Below are positions 26,463-34,944 of a stretch of 64,000 nucleotides of DNA, piece after piece (positions within the stretch are counted from its first letter, which is position 1; every line of letters begins with the position of its first letter). The notes below the pieces were generated by a model. The model was given only the letters and a program-made list of their open reading frames with translations. It made no database searches and was not told the origin of the DNA. Where the stretch lies: contig CM045737.1 in the NCBI GenBank assembly GCA_024760905.1, positions 10,064,726-10,128,725 on the forward strand, written 5' to 3'. Made by a program: the position numbers and the translations under genes. This DNA comes from Plotosus lineatus. Taxonomy: Eukaryota > Chordata > Actinopteri > Siluriformes > Plotosidae.

Positions 26463-28204
26463 ACACATCACTCTTTTTCAGAAATGCACAATGTGGCATA
26501 AGTGATCGTGGTGTTTATATTATTGCACTCTATTCCCAGGCTAAGCTGCTCCTGCGTGTGGATTGTTGGTTTGTTCACGCTGCTGCAAATTACTAGAGAC
26601 CGTATGATTATCATCGAGAGCATTTGTTTATATGTTCTGTTAGTTTGACGACGAACAAAATCCTGGCCGCACCCCTGCATGGATTTACGTCAAGTTTTGT
26701 AGGGAGCTTGCCCTACCCGAGTCTTACAGATGTGTTGATTTTGGAATGTCAAGGTCAAAGCAAGGTCACATGTTTTTGAGCGCTTATAACTTTGCTATGA
26801 GTTCTGATAGACTTGCTGTTACTATTGAACATTAATAGCAAACCAGACTCTTAAGACAAAATTGTTTCGATGTTAAAGGTCAAATCTCGGCCATATAAAA
26901 AAAATAATAATAATAAAAATAAATTCAAACTGGAGAATACAGGGATCCCTCACTTTCCGCAGTTAATTGGGACCGAGATCCCAGAGCGACCATTGAAATC
27001 CGCAAAGTAGGATCACCCCCCTGCCGAACATGTATATGTGTATATAATATGTGTATGTATATGTGTATATAATAATTAATAAATACATATCCAATGCTAT
27101 AAATGCTTATAATAACAGTTAAACATTAAAAAACCCACAATATGTACTGTAAATAAAATACAAATACACGCACATACAGATGGTATTGCATGAGAAGAAG
27201 ACAACACACATACATGCGCAGACGCGCAGACGCGCGTGCACACAGATGCAACAATGTAAGCAGTTTTGATGGGAGGTTTTGGGTTGTTTTTTATGTTGTG
27301 ATGTTTAGGGTTTTTTTTTTTTGCATAATTGGCCTTGTTTTTGTGGCATTTTCCTTAACTTTTCCCCCTATTCTTCCTTAGTTTCCTCATTTTTTAAAAT
27401 TTGATGAATATTTATTTATTTATTTTTAAAAACCGCGATGCACTGAAGCTGCATGAATTGAAATACGAAGTGTCGAGGGATCCCTGTATTTGCATATTTG
27501 GTCATGTTCATGTCCTACAGGACGTATCAAAAGACAAGCACATGGGTTATTAAAAACCAGTGTCCACTTAGTGCGTACTGGCTCGGGTGGAAATACCTGG
27601 CACTGAGTGCTTAGCTTTTTTGGGTTTTGGCAGTACAGGGATCTCTCACTTTTTACGGTTAATTGGGACTTGGGACCGAGATATATTCCCCCCCTCCCCC
27701 CCGCGTCCGCGTCCGCCGAATTCCATGAAGTACGATCGACCCCCAGTGATATATACATACACATATATGTTCAACACAATGCATAACATGTAAATAAAAT
27801 ACAAATACACACATGCTCAGATGCACACCTCATAAAAATTTTGGGTTGGATTTTTTTTTTTTTTTTTGCATAATTGGTTTTGTTTTGCGGCATTTTCCTT
27901 AACTTTTTCTCTATTTTTCCTTAATTTCCTTATTTTTCGATGAATTCTTTTGAAAAACCCGCGATGCACTGAAGCCGCATGAATTGAAGTGCGGAGTAGC
28001 AAGGGATCACTGTCATAGTAAGTTCTGCAACACTGATCATTTATAACCATTTCAAGTAAATTAATAAATGGAATCAACATTAATTCTGTCATTTATTTGT
28101 TGCTTCATCTTGCAAGGGTTGCGTGGAGTCAGAAGCCTATGATAACCGACTCCGGTAGAGGTGGGGATACGCTCTGAACAGCTTGCCAGTCCATCGCAGT
28201 GCCA

Positions 28205-28240
<36 letters not shown>

Positions 28241-29562
28241 GGGCAATTTGGAGCAGACAGTTGGCCTAATGTGCTTGTCATTGGTGTGTACAAACTTCAC
28301 ACAAACACCCGCTGCCAATCTCAGGACTCAAACCCAGAATGTTATTACTGTGCCCTTCATAAACACAACACTGTTAATGATGAGTGAGGTCCATCAGAAG
28401 AGGTTCCATCCCTAAAAGCAGAAAGCTGGAGGTATTTTCTGGATAGACTGATGAATTGTATGAACTTAGTGAGGCAGAAGCTTTGCCGGTGTGGTCAGTT
28501 TATACTTCAGACATCTGCCACATCCTGTTAGGAAGTGAAGCGGATTGAATTAACAAATGTCATCTTTATTTATTTCATCTGGGAACCTGAAACAAGAGTA
28601 TGTTGGTGTCGTCCGGCCATTCACTCATTTCATTTACAGCCGAGCTTCATACGTGAGCAAGTGTAAAGCCGTAGGCTCGGTTTTATTGTCGGGACCGCTC
28701 ATGGGCCCGCACAGGCAGCCCAGTATGTGAAGTAAATGGCATAAAACATATTCTGCACATCGCCACTGAGCGCACGTTCACTCTGCAGCGTATTCTCTTG
28801 CTTTATTTATGAATCTTTCTGTGAACTTACAGATGCAAACATTTCCGTAGCTCTGTTTTAGGCCCTGAAGGGAATGAAACGCTGACTGTTCTGTTTTCAC
28901 CCTCAGGCGCTGAGATTGCTTAACAATAGCACTTAAACGAATAGAGCTGCATATATATGTTGTTTTATTTGTGCGAGTTTTATTATGTATACAGCGAGTT
29001 ATTTTATTTTTATTAAAGAGAAATGTGGAAGATTTTACCCAGGCTGCTCTGAGATGCCCGTTTTCCTGATTGTAAGTGAGCAGAATTGGCTGGATTAGGC
29101 TTCAGGTTGTTTTATATCAAATATTCCATATCATTTATATGAATTATTTATATAATCTTATATTTCTTTTTTTTTTTTTTTTTTATAAAAAAAAAAGTTT
29201 TTCTTTTTTTTCCTTGCCTCATATTACATGTAATGGCAATTTTTAATTTTCTATCTCCTGATTTTTTTTTTTTTTTTTTTTTTTGGTTGGGATTCAAGGA
29301 AGGTTTGTGGACAACCTGAATGGGAAGCATCTGCATAACCCGACACTGTGAATAATCATCAGTAAATGCCGAAGGTATGATTCGAATCGAGGTGTTTCCC
29401 CGCATTCCTGAACCCTGGTGTCTGTCTCTCTGCAGCTGTTGAATCGTAAGGACAAGGCTACGTTCGAGAAACTGGAGTATCTGATGTCTAAAGAAGACAA
29501 TTACAAGAGACTGAGAGACTACATCAGAAGCCAGAGTATGACCTCCTGCATACCGTATCTAG
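3282..29562 (+). CDS. ralgps2: RALGPS2, partial: four internal exons of the RasGEF (CDC25) domain
   Basis: Joined exons 3282-3365, 8323-8412, 11917-12009 and 29436-29562 give 131 uninterrupted codons plus one base. The product is a Ral guanine-nucleotide exchange factor: the CDC25-type RasGEF domain loads GTP onto RalA/RalB at the membrane, and the family also carries a PxxP motif and a C-terminal PH domain, whose exons are not in this window. Hallmarks seen are [69 protein letters not shown] and IPYLG. RALGPS2 is preferred over the paralogue RALGPS1 because of [40 protein letters not shown] and KRLRDYI, which fit my recollection of RALGPS2, and because the nested gene is ANGPTL1. The start, stop, PH domain and promoter lie outside. 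Introns are 4957, 3504 and 17426 bases, swollen by transposons. Confidence 0.9.
3368..3404. repeat. (AC)18 microsatellite touching the RALGPS2 donor site
   Basis: Alternating AC starts within the first six bases of the intron after exon 3282-3365. Confidence 0.95.
4221..4546 (+). mobile_element. SINE-A, full length, tRNA-derived
   Basis: The head GGCAGTGGTGGTCTGGTGGT resembles a tRNA A box, and GGTTCAAGTCCC is the B box of an RNA polymerase III promoter. The tail includes GGAAGGGCATCCG and GATTCGCTGTGGCGACCCC, shared with the RTE LINE. The target duplication GATTTGCATGA (4210-4220) reappears as GATTTGCATAA at 4920-4930, beyond a hAT that inserted at the tail. Confidence 0.88.
4557..4911. mobile_element. 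Short hAT element (Zaphod/Tip100-like ends) with telomere-like repeats
   Basis: Ends are CAGTGGTCTCCAACC and GGTCGGGGACCCCTG, with flanks CCCTAGAG and CCTTAGAG (8 bp, one mismatch). Inside, 4630-4660 reads CCCTAA repeated about four times, imperfectly. There is no transposase. Confidence 0.85.
6627..7058. repeat. Three successive SINE-B tail fragments
   Basis: Three copies of GCTGTCCAGGGTGTA ... AGTCAGCTGAGATGGGC ... GCGACC.TAATTAG lie at about 6627-6745, 6772-6895 and 6936-7058, separated by AAT/ACT-rich spacers that also resemble each other. This looks like local duplication. A (GA)n tract follows at 7063-7099. Confidence 0.7.
7327..7687 (-). mobile_element. SINE-B copy
   Basis: On the - strand the head contains TGCAGTGATTAGCACG and GGTTCAATTCCC, an A/B-box pair, and the body ends in TTAACGGCTTAGAAAATAA. 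The AC array 7456-7499 sits inside it. Confidence 0.75.
7688..7738. repeat. (TTA)n trinucleotide array
   Basis: About 17 units of ATT/TTA follow the SINE-B head directly. Confidence 0.9.
7842..8098 (-). mobile_element. SINE-D, tRNA-derived
   Basis: The - strand head GGTGGTGTAGTGGTTAGGGT and the B-box-like GTGTTCAAATCCC indicate a Pol III promoter. The body is unlike SINE-A, B or C. Confidence 0.65.
8251..8312. repeat. (CT)n array forming the acceptor polypyrimidine tract
   Basis: Near-pure CT lies directly upstream of the acceptor of RALGPS2 exon 8323-8412 and supplies its polypyrimidine tract. Confidence 0.95.
8323..8412 (+). CDS. ralgps2: RALGPS2 exon (Ras[13 protein letters not shown]...RTAK)
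   Basis: This exon has 90 bases, 30 codons, phase 0 at both ends. It reads [20 protein letters not shown] then [10 protein letters not shown], the helical core of the RasGEF domain. The acceptor is TGAGTAG at 8321-8322, and its polypyrimidine tract is a (CT)n microsatellite of about 60 bases. The donor is AAG|GTAACA, again without G at +5. Confidence 0.93.
8831..9987. mobile_element. T4 Tigger-like element with long internal inverted arms
   Basis: CAGTAGGCCCTTGACTATTC starts and CGAGGGCCTACTG ends the element, both flanked by TA. At 9047 a short frame [15 protein letters not shown] resembles the start of a Tigger transposase. Inner arms about 9028-9245 and 9458-9625 are reverse complements (for example GTACTGGAATAAT). 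Confidence 0.8.
10200..10981. mobile_element. T4 element with a nested smaller TIR element
   Basis: CAGTAGGCCCTTGACTAGTC and CGAGGGCCTACTG are the inverted ends, with TA flanks. Inside, CAGGTATACTTC at about 10461 and AAGTATACCTG ending near 10845 bracket a second element. An (AT)n array follows immediately at 10991-11037. Confidence 0.78.
11105..11460. repeat. Unclassified interspersed repeat, copy 1
   Basis: It matches 40125-40485 over about 350 bases (shared blocks ATTGCCTTCCCTATCACA, GACCTGC.GCGCAT, GTCTAACAC.CTC.GAGGGAA). No tRNA head or terminal inverted repeat was recognised. Confidence 0.7.
11917..12009 (+). CDS. ralgps2: RALGPS2 exon (Ras[16 protein letters not shown]...KTWA)
   Basis: This exon has 93 bases, 31 codons, phase 0 at both ends. 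It carries the signature RasGEF stretch [20 protein letters not shown], contacting the Ras-family GTPase in known CDC25 structures. The acceptor is GATTATACAG and the donor is a consensus GCT|GTAAGT. About 40 bases into the intron a 270-base CA/CT array starts. Confidence 0.95.
12048..12316. repeat. CA/CT compound microsatellite
   Basis: Blocks of (CA)n and (CT)n alternate, starting about 40 bases after the donor of exon 11917-12009. Long His/Thr/Ser/Leu frames across it are artefacts. Confidence 0.95.
12380..12690 (-). mobile_element. Two adjacent SINE-C copies
   Basis: The - strand heads GCAGTGGTGACTTAGTGGAT (ending near 12552) and CAGAGGTGGCTTGGTGGACA (near 12688) are followed by GTTGGGC.CTTGA; the first ends in a degraded AAATGCTGTAAATG-type tail. 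The same family is on the + strand at 32883-33080. Confidence 0.7.
13915..14206. mobile_element. T2 element, 3' part only
   Basis: It shares the T2 interior (TTAATTGTTATTATAAGCAT, TTATAGCATTGAATATGTA) and the end AAAAGTGAGGTTTCCCTG. A T1/Tigger-like end GAGGCCTCACTGTA precedes it at about 13905. Confidence 0.65.
14760..15535 (-). mobile_element. RTE-clade LINE fragment (reverse transcriptase), copy 2
   Basis: The - strand frame is open through about 260 codons: [71 protein letters not shown], the catalytic FADD in [12 protein letters not shown], and [16 protein letters not shown]. It is truncated at both ends relative to the copy at 47521-50328. It is a relic inside a RALGPS2 intron, not a host gene. 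Confidence 0.92.
15557..15906. mobile_element. T2 element, shortened
   Basis: CAGTGTTCCCTTGCTACTTT at the start and AAAGTGAGGGATTCATG at the end are degraded T2 ends. The middle carries TTATAAGCGTTTATAGAGTT, and the poly-A-rich left interior is largely missing. Confidence 0.7.
15905..16014. repeat. (TG)n-(CG)n-(CA)n palindromic alternating tract
   Basis: About 50 bases of TG, a GCGCGCGCGC core, then about 45 bases of CA form a near-perfect inverted repeat of alternating purine and pyrimidine. Confidence 0.95.
16017..16270 (+). mobile_element. SINE-A lacking its tRNA head
   Basis: It begins at CCAGTGCGGCTAACTGGGTT and runs to the tail GATTCGCTGTAGCGACTCTT and AAAAGCCGAAAAGGAAGAA. The head is replaced by the TG/CA array. 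Confidence 0.85.
16284..17132. mobile_element. T3-like element with about four internal ~90-bp repeats
   Basis: CAGTCTGCCCCCTTCTTACG and CGTAAGAAGGAGGGGGCGAC are the inverted ends. Between about 16610 and 16980 the block TGTAAGATTATAACTCTGCT plus GAAGACATGGTCA and an AC array recurs four times. Confidence 0.78.
17131..17212. repeat. (GT)n then (AT)n microsatellite
   Basis: TGTG repeats are followed by about 45 bases of AT right after the T3-like element. Confidence 0.9.
17224..17378. mobile_element. T1 left half, interrupted by T3
   Basis: CAGTTGTACCTCACCTTACT plus the T1 interior ends at ...AAAAGTA, where a T3 element begins. Confidence 0.65.
17379..18077. mobile_element. T3 element, right end lost
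   Basis: The start CAGTCGGCCCCCCAATTTAC follows TA. The interior matches 23589-24654 in inverse order, including AC and CT arrays (17642-17712) and TCAAAGCGCATTCCCTGCTT. The end is broken at about 18077 and is followed by a T2 end fragment to 18134. Confidence 0.7.
18135..19403. mobile_element. Tigger/pogo-like composite with transposase start
   Basis: The left end CAGGCCCTTGACTATTTGCG is T4-like; the right end (CACGAAGTAGGAAGCGCGAA ... TTACTG) is of another family, so the block is composite. At 18345-18565 a frame [49 protein letters not shown] matches the CENP-B-like N-terminal DNA-binding region of Tigger transposases. The catalytic part is absent. Confidence 0.7.
19750..19815. repeat. 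(CT)33 microsatellite
   Basis: Pure CT lies within the 17-kb RALGPS2 intron. Confidence 0.95.
19930..20855. other. Unique intron sequence
   Basis: This stretch is A/T-rich without recognised repeats or exon-like frames. Confidence 0.5.
20857..21920. mobile_element. T2 element split by a Tigger insertion
   Basis: CAGGGATCCCTCGCTACTTC opens the T2 copy. Its A-rich left interior stops at CCCAACAAAACTA (21070), then resumes after the Tigger element at TACTACCATTTTTATGAGGT (21861). The right end is not recognisable. Confidence 0.7.
21071..21860. mobile_element. Tigger-like element nested in T2
   Basis: CAGTAAAACCTCCGCTGACG and CAGAGGTATCACTG are the inverted ends, with TA on both sides. At 21333-21509 a 58-codon frame [23 protein letters not shown]-terminated, is the N-terminal helix-turn-helix of a Tigger transposase; the rest is missing. 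Confidence 0.82.
22325..22443 (-). mobile_element. SINE-B tail fragment
   Basis: The + strand reads AACCGCTTCATCCTAATTAG, CATCCCAGCCAACTCAGGGC and ACACCCTGGACAGCTCGCCA, the 3' half of SINE-B inverted. Confidence 0.75.
22752..23327. mobile_element. hAT element with perfect 8-bp TSD
   Basis: CAGTGGTTCTTAACC and GGTTAGGAACCACTG are inverted ends; CTTACAAC flanks both sides (22744-22751, 23328-23335). There is no transposase frame. Confidence 0.92.
23520..24744. mobile_element. T2 right part split by T3
   Basis: T2 interior TTGTTATTATAAGCATTTAT at 23529 stops at the TA before 23589 and resumes at 24655 with GGTCGATCCTACTTCGCGGA through GTGAGGGATCCCTG. The left part of this T2 copy is missing. 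Confidence 0.75.
23589..24654. mobile_element. T3 element nested in T2
   Basis: CAGTCGGCCCCCAACTTACG and TTGGGGTCCGACTG are the ends, with TA on both sides. The interior has three copies of a roughly 100-190 bp block (GCAGGGAATGCGCTTTGAAT, ACGTCTTGTGGGCGTGGCCC, GA array). Confidence 0.83.
25060..26938. other. Mostly unique intron with AC, GT/GA and T arrays
   Basis: It contains (AC)28 at 25711-25767, GT then GA at 26105-26162 and T28 at 26431-26458. No exon-like frame was found. Confidence 0.55.
26940..27486. mobile_element. T2 element, inverted, complete ends
   Basis: CAGGGATCCCTCACTTTCCG and CGAGGGATCCCTG with TA flanks; the interior is in the opposite orientation to 46576-47046. Confidence 0.85.
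27636..28012. mobile_element. T2 element, internally deleted
   Basis: CAGGGATCTCTCACTTTTTA and AGCAAGGGATCACTG bracket a shortened interior. Confidence 0.8.
28085..28365 (-). mobile_element. SINE-B copy, diverged
   Basis: CAGCTTGCCAGTCCATCGCA, an AC array (28208-28236), GGGGCAATTTGGAGCAGACA and GGACTCAAACCCAGAATG are SINE-B blocks read inverted. Confidence 0.6.
28400..29435. other. Intron upstream of the fourth RALGPS2 exon
   Basis: This is unique, T-rich sequence with poly-T/A tracts (29168-29213, 29263-29284). No coding evidence was seen before the acceptor at 29435. Confidence 0.5.
29436..29562 (+). CDS. ralgps2: RALGPS2 exon (Ras[19 protein letters not shown]...IPYLG)
   Basis: This exon has 127 bases: 42 codons plus one base, so it ends in phase 1 (first base of the Gly in IPYLG). 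It reads [30 protein letters not shown], then [13 protein letters not shown]. The acceptor is TCTCTCTGCAG and the donor CTAG|GTATGT. The next constitutive exon should begin with two bases completing Gly and then IYL.DL.YID; I could not find it anywhere to 64000, so it must lie beyond the nested ANGPTL1 gene and the window. Confidence 0.93.
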
Positions 29563-29750
29563 GTATGTCTCTTTCTTGATGCGTCACATCCTCTCTCGCC
29601 ATCTCGCTATTCTCCATCGATTCCCTTAATGTCCTGAACAGACACACTTTCTACAGATCAGCCAGTGCCTCGGCGTTTTTCATTCCAACATGATAAAATC
29701 TCAGGTCAGCGGTAATAACGCGACCAATAGCGGTTGTCTTCCAAATCATC

Positions 29751-29753
<3 letters not shown>

Positions 29754-29808
<55 letters not shown>
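29754..29808. repeat. (TG)26 microsatellite
   Basis: Pure TG lies about 190 bases after the donor of exon 29436-29562. Confidence 0.95.
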
Positions 29809-29809
<1 letters not shown>

Positions 29810-30152
29810 ATGCTCGCAGTGTAAAAATTCACTCTTGAGCTTTTTTGAGGGACAAAATGATCAGAATTTCAAGCATAATGTAATCACCTATTTTCTGTAT
29901 TCTTTGCTAATACCTTATACGTAGTATCATAATACAGCAATTAACAGAGAAGTTCTTGAACACAGTTTATGTTTATAGTATATATTGGATATGATTTAAA
30001 TTATGGAATAGTATGTGATCCCCTGTAATAGGACAGATGTATTTTTTCGATGCTGGAGTTTGTTTCCACTGCCTCTGCAATTCACCCTCATCACATGAGG
30101 ACAGTGCTACGTGAAAATCCTTCACTTTTTATCAAAGCATTTATCAGCAATA

Positions 30153-30460
30153 CAGGGATCCCTCACTTTCCGTGGTTAATTGGGACCGAGATCCCCCCCG
30201 CAACCACTGAATTCCGTGAAGTATGATCAACACCCCCCTTGACTACCATATACTTACATGTACTGTATATGTGTATATAATATCAATAAAATACATATTC
30301 AATGGTATAAATGCTTATAATAACAACTAAACATTAAAAAAATAATGCGTAAGATGTAAATAAAATAAAAATACACACATATAGACGCACGCGCGTGCAC
30401 ACAACTGAAATGCGCACTTCACAATATGTAATTGAAGCGTGAAGTAGCGAGGGATCCCTG
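30153..30460. mobile_element. T2 element, inverted, shortened
   Basis: CAGGGATCCCTCACTTTCCG and GCGAGGGATCCCTG with TA flanks; the A-rich interior is deleted. Confidence 0.83.
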
Positions 30461-30532
30461 TATTTTAGTTTGTGTTAAATAAAACATCGTGTGTTTGTCG
30501 GGTAGCATGTTATGTAACGCTACTCGATAATA

Positions 30533-30916
30533 CAGGGATCCCTCGCTACGTCGCGCTTCAATTCATGCGGCTTCAGTGCATCATGTTTTTTTTTTGTTTG
30601 TTTGTTTTTAAATATTCATCGAATTAAAAAAATAAGGAAATTAAGGAAGAATAGGGGAAAAAGTTAAGGAAAATGCCACAAGGCCAATTATGAAAAAAAA
30701 AAATCAATAAAAAAAAAAAACAACCCAAAACCCCTCATCAAAACTAACATTTTTATGTGAGGTGTGCATCGGAGTGTGTGCACGCGCACATCACATAAAA
30801 ATGTATCTGTATATGTGTTTAGTTATATTTTATTTACATCTTATGCATTACTTTTGAATGTTTAATTGTTATTATAAGCATTTATAGCATTGAATATGTA
30901 TTTACTGATATTATAT

Positions 30917-30972
<56 letters not shown>

Positions 30973-31253
30973 GGGGCAGTGGTGGCCTAGTGGTATAGGG
31001 TGCTGGATCGCTGATCCTAAGGTTGGGGGTTCGAGTCCCACTCTCTACAAGGTTGTCACACACACACACACACCACCACCAGTGCAGCTAACTGGGTTGT
31101 CAAAGGCCAGCCCATGTCTCTCACTGTCTATGATGAGAGGTTCATGTAAAAGAACTGTATACGTCAGTCAGGGGGTCGATCCTACTTCGTGGAATCTGAC
31201 GGTCATGGGGGGGATCCTGGTCCCAATTAACCGCAGAAAGTGAGGGATCCCTG
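30533..31253. mobile_element. T2 element with a nested SINE-A
   Basis: CAGGGATCCCTCGCTACGTC and AAGTGAGGGATCCCTG with TA flanks. An (AT)n array grew at 30924-30970, and a SINE-A head begins right after it. Confidence 0.85.
30973..31157 (+). mobile_element. SINE-A, 3' truncated
   Basis: GGGGCAGTGGTGGCCTAGTG (A box) and GGGGTTCGAGTCCCACT (B box) run to TTCATGTAAAAGAACT, where the T2 host sequence GTATACGTCAGTC resumes. Confidence 0.85.
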
Positions 31254-31259
31254 TAATCA

Positions 31260-32131
31260 GAGTTTTCTTTCACGTAGTTTGCCGTGAAAATCTAGTTTTT
31301 ATCAACGGGAATGGAATGTCCAATTTTTTTTCCTGCTTCCTCACGCATGTGATGGCTGTAAGAAACCGAATGAGAAATACTGAGAGGTGAAATTATCTTT
31401 TTTTCTGATCAGCATCTATGGAAATTAAAAGTAAACATCACAAGAATTATTTAAGGCGGGCTTTCAAAACTTGGGTATTACAATCGACCAATAAGCAAGT
31501 TTACAGTCTGCATTGAAGTGTGTGAAATTAAAATGTAAGGAAGCGCTGACTGAAATGCCAGGAAATTCATACAGAGTGGGTCGTTCGCTGTAATTTTATT
31601 TTTTGATCTTTATTGAAAAATTACATTCAGCCTCATTGGTCAAACAATGGAAAAATGCATGTAGGCTGCTCTGTAAACTTTTATTTTTCCATTCACATTT
31701 AATAAAACCCTTGCCATCTTTCCGGAGCGCACAGCTTGTGTTATTTGGGTTTTCTGACGACTTTAATAAAGCCGTGTGTGAACGAGGCGAGAGTCGTTTG
31801 TTTAAATTGGTCGGTTCCTGAGACTCTGTGTTTATATTGGCAGCGATTTGTTGTGAGTTGCTTGCTAATAGGGATTTTGTGAAACGCCCATCGTTGTAGG
31901 CCGAACAGGTCTTTTAAACAGTCGCAGCTTGATGTGGCTTCTTCTCAATTTCGACAAGGTTTGTTGGAATGGTGTTCATCTCTCGTGCCCAAACCACAAC
32001 CTAAATGCATTCAGAATCCTGATGTTTTTCCAATACAGTCATGCTTCTGGCACAGGACGTTTGGGTCAGCGTTGATTACCATGCTTTCGGGAATAGGTTT
32101 GTTACTTTTCACTTATAAAGCCTTAATTAGA

Positions 32132-32167
<36 letters not shown>

Positions 32168-32188
32168 GACTGTAAGGATAGTATAGGG
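31260..32188. other. Unique intron sequence
   Basis: There are no repeats or exon-like frames except (GT)n at 32134-32164. Confidence 0.5.
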
Positions 32189-32755
32189 CAGTGCTTCTCA
32201 GATGCCGGGGGGTGGGGGGGACGGGACGGTATGACCCTGGGGAACATGCTTTTCTGGAATACTGTACGAGAATTAAGTGTAATTGCACCTCCACTCCACT
32301 AGTTGGCAATGATGCTCTTATTGTCGCGCTATGGTGTAGCGGTTTTTCGCATGAGCAAACGACATGAAGTGCAGTAAGCAACCCCTCAAGAAACAACACG
32401 GAAAAATTTCGAACAGGAACGAAGAGAAAGGTGGAGAGAGAGACAGAGATATTAAGACATAAATAAGTTGAATGAGTTTAAATAAGGATGTGTTTTTTTT
32501 TATTTATTTCAAGAACATTGGTGCACTTGAAATTTTTTCTATTACAGATTAAAAAACAATGTTAATGATGTTATTATTTATTGTAAGTTGAACTATATTT
32601 CTTTCTTTTTTGTTTTTAATGTTAATAAAGATACAGTGTTATGCAGAGGTGTACTAATCACAATTTTATAGACAAACAATACTATTTATAGTCGCTCACG
32701 GCGCGGTGGGGGTGAGGTGGGGTGGGGGGAGGCAGAAAATAATTGAGAAGCACTG
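32189..32755. mobile_element. hAT element, same family as 1099-1686
   Basis: CAGTGCTTCTCAGATGC and TTGAGAAGCACTG are the ends; flanks GTATAGGG and CTATAGGG match at seven of eight bases. The interior matches 1099-1686 closely (TTGCACCTCCACTCCA, AACCCCTCAAGAAACAACA). Confidence 0.88.
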
Positions 32756-32882
32756 CTATAGGGACAAAATATATACTAGTACACTTGACTATCAACCCCT
32801 TATGTCGCTTCTTCCCAAAATTGGTTCCACACATTTGAAACTGCACGATTATACAGAACGACTTCATCTGTTGTTGGTCGGG

Positions 32883-33080
32883 CAGTGCTGGCAGCTTAGT
32901 GGGTAATGCGATGGAATACTAATCCGAAGGTCAGTGGTTCAATCCCCATTGTCACCACTGTTGGGCCCTTGAGCAAGGCCTTGAGAACCCTCAAATGCTC
33001 AAGTTTTATAAAAAAAATAATAATAATTAAGTCGCTCTGGATAAGAGCGTCCGCCAAATGCTGTAAATGTAAATGTTGGG
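32883..33080 (+). mobile_element. SINE-C copy
   Basis: The head GGCAGTGCTGGCAGCTTAGT and the B box GGTTCAATCCCC are followed by GTTGGGCCCTTGAGCAAGGC and the tail GATAAGAGCGTCCGCCAAAT, GCTGTAAATGTAAATG. Confidence 0.82.
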
Positions 33081-33542
33081 TTACGATTTCCATTCACGAG
33101 AACTGAGAGGCGCAAGCCCGTCCTCGCATGATGCACAGCAGTAACACTAAAGAGGAACAAAACCATCCGGAAACATGTCTATTATGGTCAAAGGTCTATA
33201 AACTTTTGTCCATATTGTGTGTGTGTGCGCGTACGTGTGCATGCGTGCGCGTGTGCGCGAGTGTGTGCGTGTGTGTGTGTGTGTTCTCACACTTGGTAAA
33301 ACTCCTGTTGGCTACAAGGAGTTACCTCCAGTTTGTCTCACTCATGTTTCCCAGGCTCGAAATAAGGAAAAGAAAAACCGTACTTGGTTTCTGTGGTAAT
33401 AAAAGGAGATGATTGATGCTAAAAGGGGTGAAATCTTTACTTACATTTTGCGATTTGATTTGTTTTACTGGCAGAACAATCTGTTTCTAAACTCAGCTGA
33501 AGCAAAGCAGCATTCACTCATTGAAAATAGAACAACTGGAGT

Positions 33543-33719
33543 GCTCTGTGTGGGTGTGTGAGTGTGTAGGTGTGTGAGCGTGTGGGTGCGCGCGTGTGTG
33601 TGTGTGTGTGGGTGTGTGAGCGTGTGGGTGCGTGCGTGTGTGTGTGTGTGTGTGGGTGTGTGAGCGTGTGGGTGCGTGTGGGTGTGTGTGTGTGTGTGTG
33701 TGGGTGTGTGAGCGTGTGG

Positions 33720-33754
<35 letters not shown>

Positions 33755-33761
33755 CGTGTGG

Positions 33762-33796
<35 letters not shown>

Positions 33797-33987
33797 TGTG
33801 AGCGTGTGGAGTGCGTGCGTGTGTGTGTGTGTGTGGGTGTGTGGCGTGTGGGTGCGTGTGTGTGTGTGTGGGTGTGTGGGTGTGTGAGCGTGTGGGTGCG
33901 TGTGTGTGTGTGTGTGTGTGGGTGTGTGAGCGTGGGTGCGTGTGTGTGTGTGTGTGTGTGTGTGGGTGTGTGGCGTGTGGGTGCATG

Positions 33988-34025
<38 letters not shown>

Positions 34026-34042
34026 TGTGAGCGTGTGGGTGC

Positions 34043-34083
<41 letters not shown>

Positions 34084-34172
34084 TGTGAGCGTGTGGGTGC
34101 ATGCGTGTGTGTGTGTGTGTGTGTGGGTGTGTGTGTGTGAGCGTGTGTGTGTGTGGGTGTGTGAGCGTGTGG

Positions 34173-34211
<39 letters not shown>

Positions 34212-34265
34212 TGTGGCGTGTGGGTGCATGCGTGTGTGTGTGTGTGTGTGGGTGTGGCGTGTGGA

Positions 34266-34314
<49 letters not shown>

Positions 34315-34326
34315 CGTGTGGGTGCA

Positions 34327-34376
<50 letters not shown>

Positions 34377-34377
34377 G
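33543..34377. repeat. 830-bp GT-rich minisatellite
   Basis: The recurring motif is GTGTGTGAGCGTGTGGGTGC with variable (GT)n between, about 15 times. Apparent His/Thr or Cys/Val proteins on either strand are translations of this repeat. Confidence 0.95.
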
Positions 34378-34463
34378 TGAGAGTGAGACTGACTCAACCA
34401 GCTCTAAGTCGCCCATCTTGTGACAGTCACTGAGAGTAAAACAACGAGTGTCCTGTGGCAACG

Positions 34464-34464
<1 letters not shown>

Positions 34465-34524
<60 letters not shown>

Positions 34525-34539
34525 CGTGCGTGTGTGTTC
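34465..34539. repeat. (GT)n microsatellite
   Basis: About 28 GT units end in GCGTGCGTGC. Confidence 0.95.
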
Positions 34540-34540
34540 T

Positions 34541-34896
34541 TCTGAGTTTTTAGAGATGTGTGTTGTGTTCATTTAAGAAAGAACAAATCTACTCCAAGAT
34601 TTTATTTTGGCGAAACCCCAACCACTCACCCACCCACCCACGCATCCACGCAGAGCATTTAACGAGATGTGTTGACAAGCTCTAATTTAGTCTGAGCACT
34701 GCTGGCGAAGTATATTTCTTCCCTGGAAAAAGGGAACATGGTGACTGAATCCAAGCCGCTCCGCTGTGACTGGGCTCGTCTCCGACGGTCCTGTTCTAAC
34801 TCTACAACTCATACATAGCTCAGGCCGACTGTCTGTGATTCCGTCTGTCCTGCAGTGTGGGATTGATATTCTATCACTTGGCCGTCACTTATTTTC

Positions 34897-34944
<48 letters not shown>

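Noticed and set aside
29563..29900. Assignment of the host gene to RALGPS1
   Set aside because: Exon residues and the ANGPTL1 identity of the nested gene both favour RALGPS2.
33465..34572. Long frames rich in His-Thr (- strand) and Cys-Val (+ strand)
   Set aside because: They are translations of a GT/CA minisatellite, open in several frames on both strands.
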